A stretch of 64,000 nucleotides of DNA from Halopseudomonas xiamenensis. GTDB taxonomy: Bacteria; Pseudomonadota; Gammaproteobacteria; Pseudomonadales; Pseudomonadaceae. The translations under genes and the position numbers were made by a program. The stretch is from the NCBI RefSeq assembly GCF_014219065.1, contig NZ_JACLGO010000014.1, positions 1-64,000 on the forward strand, given 5' to 3'. Shown here piece after piece: positions 1 to 7,700 of this stretch; position 1 is the stretch's first letter, and each line of letters opens with the position of its first letter. A model generated the notes under the pieces. It had not been told where the DNA came from. It worked only from the letters and a program-made list of their open reading frames with translations, and ran no database searches.

Positions 1-338
1 TCAGTCTTTTTGCGAATGGTGGAGGCTGGCAGCGCTACTTTTTTATCGGAATCGCGGTAGTGGTCTCGATTTTTCTGATCAAGCTGATCCTTGAAAATCG
101 TCATAAAGGAGAAGCCATCGCTTACAGTCTTATCCTCGGTGGCGCCATGGGCAACCTGATTGACCGGGTCTTTCGCGGCTATATTGTGGATTCCTTTGAT
201 TTCTATTGGCGAGACTGGCATTGGCCGGCCTTCAACCTGGCTGATATTGCAATTGTCCTCGGTGCCTTACTTTTCGTTTCCAGCAGCTTGTTGGGTAAAA
301 AAGCAAACACCAATGCCGAGCCGGATGGATCTGACTGA
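1..338 (+). CDS. lspA: Signal peptidase II (LspA), 5' truncated by window edge; passenger gene of an ISPpu12-like element
   Basis: Reading frame is open from base 3 and ends with a TGA at 336-338. LspA is an inner-membrane aspartyl peptidase that cleaves prolipoprotein signal peptides after lipidation. The visible C-terminal part has two hydrophobic segments and both conserved aspartate motifs, GNLIDR and FNLADIAI, so the catalytic end is intact. It lies 21 nt upstream of an ISL3-family transposase on the same strand. A housekeeping lspA normally sits between ileS and fkpB, whereas ISPpu12-type ISL3 elements are known to carry an lspA gene beside tnpA. I therefore infer that this is the element-borne copy and not the chromosomal one. 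The 5' end and any czcD/merR-like passenger genes would lie outside the window. Confidence 0.85.
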   Translation, partial: SLFANGGGWQRYFFIGIAVVVSIFLIKLILENRHKGEAIAYSLILGGAMGNLIDRVFRGYIVDSFDFYWRDWHWPAFNLADIAIVLGALLFVSSSLLGKKANTNAEPDGSD

Positions 339-359
339 CACCTACGCCTATACAACACC

Positions 360-1649
360 ATGACCGAACTTCCCGACAACATCCTTCACCTGCCGCAATA
401 CCAAGTACTGGGCTGCAAATCAACCGACGACGAAATGCACTTCCAGGTGGACGTGCCCGATCCCATCGCCTGCGAGGAATGCGGCGTGCAGGGTGAGTTC
501 GTACGGTTCGGCAAGCGTGACGTTCCCTATCGTGATCTGCCCATCCACGGCAAGCGGGTCACTCTCTGGGTGGTCCGCCGCCGATACACCTGCCGGGCCT
601 GCAAGACAATATTCAGGCCCCAGCTACCGGAGATGGTGGACGGATTCCGTATGACACTGCGGCTGCATGAGTACGTGGAGAAGGAATCCTTCAACCACCC
701 CTACACCTTTGTGGCGGCACAGACCGGCCTGGACGAGAAGACGGTGCGCGACATCTTCAACGCCCGCGCCGAGTTCCTGGGGCGCTGGCACCGCTTCGAG
801 ACGCCCCGCATCCTGGGCATTGACGAGCTATACCTGAACAAGCGCTACCGCTGCATTCTGACCAACATTGAGGAGCGAACCCTGCTCGACCTGCTGGCCA
901 CCCGCCGCCAGGACGTGGTGACCAACTACCTGATGAAGCTGAAAGACCGGCAGAAGGTCGAGATCGTCAGCATGGACATGTGGAACCCCTACCGGGCAGC
1001 GGTCAAGGCTGTGCTGCCCCAGGCCCGTATCGTGATCGATAAGTTCCATGTGGTGCGCATGGCCAACGATGCCCTAGAGAGAGTGCGCAAGGGCCTCAGA
1101 AAGGAGCTGAAACCGTCCCGGAGCCGGACTCTCAAGGGAGACCGGAAAATCCTGCTGAAACGCGCTCACGAAGTCTCAGACCGGGAGCGCCTCATCATGG
1201 AGACCTGGACAGGCGCGTTCCCGCAACTGCTGGCCGCCTACGAGCACAAGGAGCGCTTCTACGGCATCTGGGACGCCACCACACGGCTCCAGGCAGAAGC
1301 CGCCCTGGACGAGTGGATAGCCACCATCCCGAAGGGCCAAAAGGAAGTCTGGAGCGATCTGGTCAGGGCAGTGGGAAACTGGCGCGAAGGGACCATGACC
1401 TACTTCGAGACGGACATGCCCGTCACCAACGCTTACACGGAGTCCATCAACCGACTGGCCAAGGACAAGAACCGTGAAGGGCGCGGTTACTCCTTCGAGG
1501 TGATGCGGGCACGAATGCTCTACACCACGAAGCACAAGAAGAAGGCACCGACTGCGAAGGTCTCTCCTTTCTACAAGAAAACCATCGGTTACGGACTGCC
1601 GGACTTCGCAGAGGAACTCAACTACGGAGTCGATCTATCAACCATCTGA
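360..1649 (+). CDS. tnpA: ISL3-family transposase (ISPpu12-like)
   Basis: 429 residues, full length for ISL3 transposases. The N-terminus has the zf-ISL3 zinc-binding region (CEECGVQG around residues 35-42 and a second CRAC at about 80). Next come a helix-turn-helix segment and the DDE catalytic domain, beginning with ILGIDELYLNKRYRC and MDMWNPYRAAVKAVLP; the C-terminal region has TESINRLAKDKNREGRGYSFE. No stop or frameshift is visible, so it could be active. It follows the lspA-like gene on the same strand, the tnpA/lspA arrangement of ISPpu12-type elements. The probable right end of the element is about 58 nt downstream. The left end is outside the window, so the terminal repeats and target duplication cannot be paired. 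Confidence 0.93.
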   Translation: MTELPDNILHLPQYQVLGCKSTDDEMHFQVDVPDPIACEECGVQGEFVRFGKRDVPYRDLPIHGKRVTLWVVRRRYTCRACKTIFRPQLPEMVDGFRMTLRLHEYVEKESFNHPYTFVAAQTGLDEKTVRDIFNARAEFLGRWHRFETPRILGIDELYLNKRYRCILTNIEERTLLDLLATRRQDVVTNYLMKLKDRQKVEIVSMDMWNPYRAAVKAVLPQARIVIDKFHVVRMANDALERVRKGLRKELKPSRSRTLKGDRKILLKRAHEVSDRERLIMETWTGAFPQLLAAYEHKERFYGIWDATTRLQAEAALDEWIATIPKGQKEVWSDLVRAVGNWREGTMTYFETDMPVTNAYTESINRLAKDKNREGRGYSFEVMRARMLYTTKHKKKAPTAKVSPFYKKTIGYGLPDFAEELNYGVDLSTI

Positions 1650-1707
1650 GGGTGGTATCAGATTGATGGGGTGAAGGTGCCCCATCAACCATTAAATCCG
1701 TATACCC
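1650..1707 (+). mobile_element. Probable right end of the ISL3 element, with a 9-bp perfect hairpin
   Basis: Just after the transposase stop, TTGATGGGG (1663-1671) pairs perfectly with CCCCATCAA (1680-1688) across an 8-nt loop. Read inward from 1707, the bottom strand gives GGGTATACGGATTTAATGG, a plausible ISL3-type terminal repeat starting with a G-run. A similar GGTATCAGATT-GATGGGG string occurs just inside it. The hairpin may also stop transcription, although it has no long T-run. The exact end is inferred, because the matching left end is not in the window. Confidence 0.5.
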
Positions 1708-1719
1708 AAAAAATGTAAA

Positions 1720-2055
1720 TCACCCTCCCTGCCCTGGGCACTTCGTGCCAGAGGCTCGATACTCAAGTATATTTAGATTCCCGTTGGAATCTTTGTACGT
1801 CATCTGGGCAGGCATTACACCGCAGCCAATGCGTGTTGATGTAATATGTATGACACGCTCAATATCTACATCCATCCCATAGCGGTAATGCACGGTTTCA
1901 GGCGGATTTTTATCAATCGATAGTGCGTACTCTCTCCATCTCTTTTCGTTTTCCTGAATCATAGATCCATAAACTTTATCAGCACTACCCTCTGCCATGG
2001 CAAATGAGGAAATCAGCATAATAGAAACCATTGCAACTCTTGTTTGAATACTCAT
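1720..2055 (-). CDS. Secreted DUF2790-family small protein
   Basis: 111 residues. An N-terminal signal peptide of about 21 residues (MSIQTRVAMVSIMLISSFAMA) predicts export to the periplasm. The mature part carries the DUF2790 signature VHYRYGMDVDIERVIHIT followed by CGVMPAQMTYKDSNG and LEYRASGTKC, with two cysteines that could form a disulfide. DUF2790 proteins are common in Pseudomonas, often near metal-resistance genes, but their function is unknown. The gene is divergent from another small secreted protein at 2270, and the 214-bp gap between them holds a CopR/CusR-like box. Together with the decayed metal ATPase downstream this suggests a remnant of a copper or heavy-metal locus, which is inference. 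Confidence 0.75.
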   Translation of the reverse strand: MSIQTRVAMVSIMLISSFAMAEGSADKVYGSMIQENEKRWREYALSIDKNPPETVHYRYGMDVDIERVIHITSTRIGCGVMPAQMTYKDSNGNLNILEYRASGTKCPGQGG

Positions 2056-2170
2056 TTTTTCCTGCCTTTAGAATTATCCAAAGCACATGATGGCACACCG
2101 TTTCTGTCACCAAAGTGAAACGGACATTACATTGGGGTAATACAAAGTCGGATCGCTGATCTATTTCAGC

Positions 2171-2186
2171 ATGACATCTTTGTAAT
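2171..2186. promoter_or_regulatory. CopR/CusR-like metal-response box
   Basis: The sequence ATGACATCTTTGTAAT resembles the CusR/CopR palindrome ATGACAA-NN-TTGTCAT, with 12 of the 14 defined positions identical. It lies between the divergent genes at 2055 and 2270, 84 nt from the latter. No copRS or cusRS genes are in the window, so a regulator would act in trans. The rest of the gap (2056-2269) holds another dyad-like stretch near 2100-2122 (GTTTC...GAAAC) and no gene. Confidence 0.4.
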
Positions 2187-2269
2187 CGCAGCGTCACCAG
2201 CCGGACAGGTAACGCCATGTACCATACTAACGAGTCTCCAAAAACCCATTTCAGATGAGAGGTATAGCC

Positions 2270-2491
2270 ATGAGAACCCTAGCAACGATTTTCATGTTTT
2301 TATTTGCGCTGAATGTTACTGCGGTAGTCCATGCAGAAGATGGGAGCATGCGTTACCGGCAGATGGTAGAGAACCTGCGTGAACAAAACAAAGAGCGCAG
2401 AGAAGCCCGTGATCAACAAATAAAAAAGGATGAAGTAAAAAACAGTACGAAAAATACTGGAGGTGCTACAACCGCGTCAGACAATCGCTAA
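2270..2491 (+). CDS. Small secreted charged protein, unknown function
   Basis: 73 residues from the ATG at 2270, chosen because an AGAGG ribosome-binding site lies about 8 nt upstream and a clean signal peptide begins there (MRTLATIFMFLFALNVTAVVHA). An in-frame upstream start at 2255 is less likely. The mature part (about 50 residues) is very hydrophilic and lysine/arginine/glutamate rich (YRQMVENLREQNKERREARD), predicted to be helical with a disordered tail. It looks broadly like the small periplasmic proteins found beside Pseudomonas copper genes, but I do not recognise the family with certainty. It is divergent from the DUF2790 gene and close to a CopR-like box. Confidence 0.55.
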   Translation: MRTLATIFMFLFALNVTAVVHAEDGSMRYRQMVENLREQNKERREARDQQIKKDEVKNSTKNTGGATTASDNR

Positions 2492-2703
2492 CAGAAAGGT
2501 GTCTACCTGACTTCTTCTAAGGTTGTATTCCGTTCAGTTGTACTTCTGAAGCTTAACACTACAGATCGCACATAACGACGATGGAGGGGATAGATCTGAG
2601 TGACACCGACAGAGAATTGAATTGGTTCAGATTGCCGGAAAATTCGCTGGCTGACACCCCAATTACGGGGGTGTACTGAATTTTGTGTAACCTGTAGGGT
2701 TGA
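2492..2703. other. Gap without genes; outer end of an IS256-type remnant
   Basis: No plausible coding frame was found in 2492-2640. From about 2650 the bottom strand reads as the non-coding tail and outer end of an IS256-family element (GTTACACAAAATTCAGTACA), immediately downstream of the transposase remnant at 2704. The outer boundary cannot be fixed without the other end. Confidence 0.4.
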
Positions 2704-2781
2704 TTACAAGGGCATCATGCGGTCTTCGAACTGAATCGTAAAGCGATTCAGTTCCGTTTTCCAATCCCGGATGTTCGGCAA
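2704..2781 (-). pseudogene. C-terminal remnant of an IS256-family transposase
   Basis: The bottom strand encodes PNIRDWKTELNRFTIQFE followed by DRMMPL and a stop. This matches the typical C-terminal end of IS256/mutator transposases (W-x-x-x-L-N-x-F-x-I-x-F-E-x-R). Only about 25 codons survive. Upstream of this the sequence switches abruptly to a P-type ATPase fragment on the other strand. A perfect 11-bp inverted repeat (GAACTGAATCG/CGATTCAGTTC, 2729-2755) lies within the remnant and is part of the coding sequence. This is a dead fragment. Confidence 0.65.
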
Positions 2782-3399
2782 CGACGGTCTGCGCCGGTTG
2801 CGGCTACTGTCGAGCGGCTTCGCAACCAAGGGTGAACCATCACGGCGATTCGCCACGCAGGCCGAGACCTCGGCGGCGTCGGTCTCATGGATATACCGCG
2901 CGCATCGGCGCGGCCTGCGCTCGAACGGTTACGCACCATAGGCATCACCCGCATGATCATGCATTTCTGGAGACAACCAACGCGTAGCCGATGCGGTCAC
3001 CAAGCAAGTTTGCTTGGACGAGGCATGGGGTGACCTCATGCCAGAAGACAAGGTTGACGCAGTCAACAAACTACGCAAAACCACCGAGGTCGTAATGGTT
3101 GGCAATAGCGTGAATGATGCGCCCGCCATGGCTCATGCTACTGTTGGTATCGCTACGGGCGCCGCAGGCTCAGATGTGGCTTTGGAAACGGCCAACGTTG
3201 CATTGATGGCAGACGACCTATCGCATCTGCCGTTTGCAGTCGAACTCAGCCGACATACTCGTAGGATTATTCTCCAGAATCTCTTCATCAGCCTTGGCGT
3301 CGTAACATTGTTAGTCCCAGCGACGATCCTTGGACTGGGCATTGATCCAGCAGTCGTTGCGCACGAAGATTCGACTTTGATAGTAGTAATCAACGCTAC
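2782..3399 (+). pseudogene. Decayed P1B-type heavy-metal ATPase (CadA/ZntA type), C-terminal portion
   Basis: Pieces of the ATP-binding and C-terminal membrane domains can be read in succession. They are PVAATVERLRNQG, a TGA stop, VGLMDIPRASARPALERLRT and IGITRMIM, then a one-base frameshift, then ISGDNQRVADAV, EAWGDLMPEDKVDAVNKLR, NDAPAMAHATVGIATGAAG and finally LGVVTLLVPATILGLGI. In the family the hinge motif is GDGVNDAPA. Here it is GNSVNDAPA, so the Mg-coordinating aspartate is lost, a further sign of decay. The N-terminal metal-binding domains, CPC motif and DKTGT phosphorylation site are missing. The C-terminus is cut by the IS3 element at 3400. It was probably a Zn/Cd/Pb exporter and is now non-functional. 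Confidence 0.85.
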
Positions 3400-3438
3400 T
3401 GAATCGTACCGGGTTTTATGGAGGCCATTTCGTTTAAG

Positions 3439-4254
3439 TCAGGCCGCCATGGTCTGACCGGATTGTTGCTGGTAGAAGTTTGCCTCAGCTTCTGCCGGGG
3501 TTATATACCCAATCGAGCTCAGCAACCGCTGGTGGTTGTACCAGTGAACCCATTTCAAAGTGGCGATTTCCACGGCTTCGCGACTACGCCAGGACTGCCG
3601 ATAGATCAGCTCCGCTTTGTATAACCCGTTGATGGTTTCAGCCAAAGCGTTGTCATAGCTATCGCCTTTGCTGCCTACAGAGGGCTCTATGCCGGCCTCA
3701 GCGAGACGCTCGGTGTAGCGGATGGAGACGTATTGGCTACCCCTGTCGCTATGGTGTATCAGGCCGTCCATGCGGCTCGGCTGTCGAGCGTGCAGCGCTT
3801 GCTCCAGGGCATCCAGAACGAAGTCTGTTCGCATGCTGTTGCTCACCCGCCAGCCAACGATACGCCGGGCAAATACATCGACCACGAAGGCGACGTAGAG
3901 CCAGCCTTGCCACGTTGAAACATAAGTAAAGTCGGACACCCATAGCTGATTGGGTCGATCCGCATGGAACTGGCGTTGGACCCTATCCAGCGGACAAATC
4001 GCGTTCTCATTCGGGATGGTGGTGCGGATCACATGACCGCGACGAACGCCCTGCAGGCCCAGTTGACGCATCAGCCGCTGTACCGTGCAGCGAGCAATAT
4101 CAATGCCCTCACGCTTGAGTTGCTTCCAGACTTTCACGACGCCATAGCACTGCATATTGTCATCCCAGACTCGCTGGATTTTATCGCTCAACAGCTCGTC
4201 CTGTTTGGCACGAGCGCTTCGCAGTTCGGGTTGACGGGCTTTGGCTGCATGCAC
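3439..4254 (-). CDS. IS3-family transposase OrfB (DDE integrase domain)
   Basis: 271 residues from a GTG; in reality the frame continues upstream to about 4350 ([20 protein letters not shown]) and is most likely made as an OrfAB fusion by -1 frameshifting near the A/C-rich AACAAACCC at the end of orfA. The rve-type DDE core is complete: WVSDFTYV (first Asp), HHSDRGSQY (second Asp) and the DNALAETINGLYKAELI region (Glu), ending with an integrase_3-type WVHWYNHQRLLSSIGY. The preceding HTH_21 domain contains YGVVKVWKQLKREG. There is no internal stop, so the element may be functional. Confidence 0.92.
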   Translation of the reverse strand: MHAAKARQPELRSARAKQDELLSDKIQRVWDDNMQCYGVVKVWKQLKREGIDIARCTVQRLMRQLGLQGVRRGHVIRTTIPNENAICPLDRVQRQFHADRPNQLWVSDFTYVSTWQGWLYVAFVVDVFARRIVGWRVSNSMRTDFVLDALEQALHARQPSRMDGLIHHSDRGSQYVSIRYTERLAEAGIEPSVGSKGDSYDNALAETINGLYKAELIYRQSWRSREAVEIATLKWVHWYNHQRLLSSIGYITPAEAEANFYQQQSGQTMAA

Positions 4255-4337
4255 GTAATAACCGGACGGAGCGATCTGGATTACCCGACAGATCGACTCG
4301 ACTCCGTAGCGGTCACGGTACTCGTCAACGAAGGCGT

Positions 4338-4676
4338 TCAGGGTTTGTTGCGGCGCCGGGGTGCCGGCCAGACGAGCTCCGCCTGGGCAAAATACGCACT
4401 GGCCAGGCGCAGAATCTCGTTCGCTTTGCGCAGTTCCCGGTTCTCGCGTTCCAGAGCCTTGATGCGTTCTCGTTCCTCGGTCGTCTGGCCGGGGCAGTGG
4501 CCAATATCAGTCTGGTGTTTGCGTATCCAGCCATGCAGCGTCTGGGGGACACAGCCAATCTTGGGCGCAATGGATTCGATGGCTGCCCATTCGGAGGGGT
4601 AGTCCTTCAGGTTCTCCAGAACCATGCGCACAGCACGTTCACGGACTTCAGGGGAATAGCTATTAGATTTCTTCAT
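4338..4676 (-). CDS. IS3-family transposase OrfA (HTH protein)
   Basis: 112 residues. The N-terminal helix-turn-helix of the HTH_Tnp_1 type starts [19 protein letters not shown] and ends near [12 protein letters not shown] leucine-zipper-like coiled coil follows ([20 protein letters not shown]), typical of IS3 OrfA, and the usual [10 protein letters not shown] sits at the end. Its stop lies just inside the start of the orfB frame, giving the overlap needed for frameshift production of OrfAB. OrfA binds the IS ends and regulates transposition. Confidence 0.92.
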   Translation of the reverse strand: MKKSNSYSPEVRERAVRMVLENLKDYPSEWAAIESIAPKIGCVPQTLHGWIRKHQTDIGHCPGQTTEERERIKALERENRELRKANEILRLASAYFAQAELVWPAPRRRNKP

Positions 4677-4785
4677 GCCTCATTCTCTCAAGAGTTGAGG
4701 CCTCCACGAAACCCGGTGCGATTCAGGTGTAGCTATTACAGCAAGCTTGGTACGATGCGCCAAGGAGCGGCGAGGATATTTCCGG

Positions 4786-7700
4786 ATGAGCACAGAGAGA
4801 AAAACGAAGCGTGCGCCCCTTCAAGGCACCCACCTCATGAGCACCGTGGCCACTGGCGGCGGCGGCGGGGTATTCCAAGCGCGAGTTGGAGCCCTCTATC
4901 TCGCAAACATGCTAACAGGGGTGCCGAGTGCCTTTGGTTTGCATGGCTCCCAGGTAGAGACCCTACGCTTTGAGGCACGTTACACGGGCGCTCACACCGA
5001 CGATATCTATTGCCAGGTTAGAAACAGTGGGCAGTCCCGACTTCAGCTCATCCAGTGCAAGCGTGGTCTTAATGCTACAGCTAGCGACGAAGACTTTATT
5101 GATGGTTTGCAGGGGGCTTGGCGCGACTATCTAGGAGTAGAGGGCAGCCCTTTTGATCGGGCATGTGATCTTCTGATCCTTGCTACCGTGGCACCAGCGA
5201 CACCCGCCAACCAAGCAGCCAAACGGCTCTGTGAGTTATCTCGAGCTTCACTGGACCTGGCCGACTTCCTTCAAAAGCTCAATTCCAAGCTCTTTGACGC
5301 ACAGCATAAGCGCACCTGGAACGCCTTCAAGGAGGTCTCAAGGAACACGCTTGCCGACAAGTACTCCGACGAGCTTGTCTTCGACCTATTGCTACGGCTA
5401 CGTGTCGACGTACATGACCTCGGAACCGAGGGCTCACAAGAGCTAAGTCTGGTTCAAGCTCTTTTGGCTTCAAACCGGCCTGGAGATTCCGGCGAGCAGG
5501 TATGGAACGGGCTGTTTTCATATGTCTTAGAGCAAGGCATTAGTGTCGGTACTATTACACCTGAGACTTGGAAAACGACTGCGCAAGTTGGCATCCAAGA
5601 AGCTGTCAGCCGCCTCACTGTTCAAGGTGGCCTTGGCAGCATTGCCGAGCAATTCAGAGATCGGGCTAGACATCAGCTCTCGCTCATCTCAACGAAGCTT
5701 CCCAACGGCACACATATTCCTCGCGGCCAGTGCGTTGCCCAAGTGCTGTCGGGCTTCGATGAGCGACAGCTCGTCATAGTCACAGGCGGCCCGGGTGCGG
5801 GTAAGTCAGCAGTTATTGCAGAACTCGCACCCCTTCTTCATGAGTCTGGCCCGCTGTTCTTCTTTCGAGCCGACGAGCTCAGCCAGCCAAGCCTAGCCAC
5901 AGTTCAGTCACTTAGTAGCATGCCGGATGCTGTGCTCAGCATGGAGAGTCTATTGCGCTGCGGCACACCAACTGTCGTCATCGACTCGCTGGAAAAGGCG
6001 CTCGAAGCCAGGAGCCCGGGTGCGCTTGAAGAGCTGCTGGCGCTTGTTCGCCAGCACAAAGGAGTGAGGTTGTGCGTGACAACCCGCTCCTATGCTCTCA
6101 ACGCTCTCTACTCCATCTTCCTCGCTGATTTCTCGTACCAAGTTGTCGACGTCCCTTTGCTGACAGATGCGGAGATATCTTCGGCAGTGACCGGAACGGC
6201 TCTTGAAGACATTACGGCTAGGGACGGTGGTGTGCGAGAAGTTCTCCGAGCACCTTACTATCTGCGCCTTGCGTTCAACTACACCGCGACTGGGGCAATT
6301 CTTCCCCAGGCTGCTGGCAATGACTTGCGCTTGCGGCTGTGGACAGAGCTGGTCGCTCCCAGTAGGGGCTTGCAAGCAGGGATGGCCGAACGCCGTCGAA
6401 TAGCCTTTAACCAGGTCTGCTACGAGCGTACGGAGCGCTTTGCTCAGTTCGTACAAGCACCAGCGGACGCTGAAGCAGTGACTTTTCTCGTGCAAGACGG
6501 GGTGCTAGCACAAGACGCCGCGCTCCGCGTAGCTCCCACTCATGACGTCTTGGAAGATTGGTCGCTCTTCTTCCGAGTCGACCAGGAAGTACGCGGTGCC
6601 GAGAGGGCATGGGGTGTGCTCTTCGGCAAGCTTGGCTCACACGCGGGCATGCGCCGGGCACTGCGCACTTGGACAGCGCAGCGCTCAGCTGAAGGTGACG
6701 CAGATGCGTATGCGCTGCTCGAAGCCGCTCTCAAACTAGACTCGACCATTCCACAGCTTTGGCGAGACGAGGTGGCTATTGGATTACTGCGCTCCGAGCG
6801 TGTGGAAGACTTAGTCGCAAAGCTGAGCAACAGTGTCTCCTTCAACAGCGCAAACCTCTTACAGCGCTTAAGCCACTTGCTGCGCGTTGCATGCAAAGGA
6901 CCAACCTCTATCGACTACTCCCACCTTGCAGACGATCCTACTAACAGAGAGATCATGCTACGGATCGGTATGGCTGCCCCCGTTGGCAAAGCTTGGGATG
7001 TAGTAATCGGGTTAGTCGCGAAGGCGTTTCCCGACCTGCCGTCGGAAAACTACTCCTGGATTGTCCAGTTGGCAGAAGACGCCACGTCTCACGACGAGAA
7101 CTGGCACAAGCCCACCCAGCGAGTGGTCGACGTGTTCAACATGGCTGAGCACTTCTGCTTGGGCGATGAAGAGGATTGGTACCATGAGCAATCGATTAGC
7201 AAGCGCTTCTATGCGCTTTTGTGTCGCTGCGTAGGTGCAGACGCTTGCCGGTTCACGACATTCACTGAGGCGCTCTTGCGGCGCTTCCTGGCTGGCGCCG
7301 ATATGCGCGACTCCTATGCGGAGGAACGTCTTCAGTTCCTGGTCAATTTCAAGAACTGTCGCGAGGTGAGCTTTTTCGTTCCCGACTTGGTGTGGAAGGT
7401 CTTCTGGAATCTCTACACGAAGTCCGAACCGGAAGTAGAACGAGACTTCGGCATGCTCGGGTGGGAGTCCGCAATGGGACTGAGTCAGTTAGCAGATCAC
7501 GAATTCTTCCCACCGTCGGTCTTACAGGGCCCCTTCCGATCACTGTTGCTCTACGACTGGCCAAAGAGCGTGCGCTTCGTGGTTGATCTGTGCAACCACG
7601 CAGCTAAGGCGTTTGCCACGATGCAACCGAATGAAGTTTCAATTATTCCGCTGGAGCAAAGCCCCAATGATCGACCACACATCCATGACTATCGTCTATG

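Larger units (their letters stand above)
3400..4725 (-). mobile_element. IS3-family insertion sequence, complete, 1326 bp
   Basis: The ends are matching imperfect inverted repeats. The left end begins TGAATCGTACCGGGTTTTAT at 3400; the right end, read on the bottom strand from 4725, begins TGAATCGCACCGGGTTTCGT, and both continue into GGAGGCC. Between them lie orfA (4338-4676) and orfB (3439-4254), in the overlapping two-frame layout of the IS3 family. No clear 3-4 bp target duplication is visible: the left flank reads GCTAC and the right flank GGTGTAGC. The element has cut the C-terminus of the metal ATPase remnant, and its right end lies 60 bp before the start of the large nuclease-NTPase gene. 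Confidence 0.9.
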
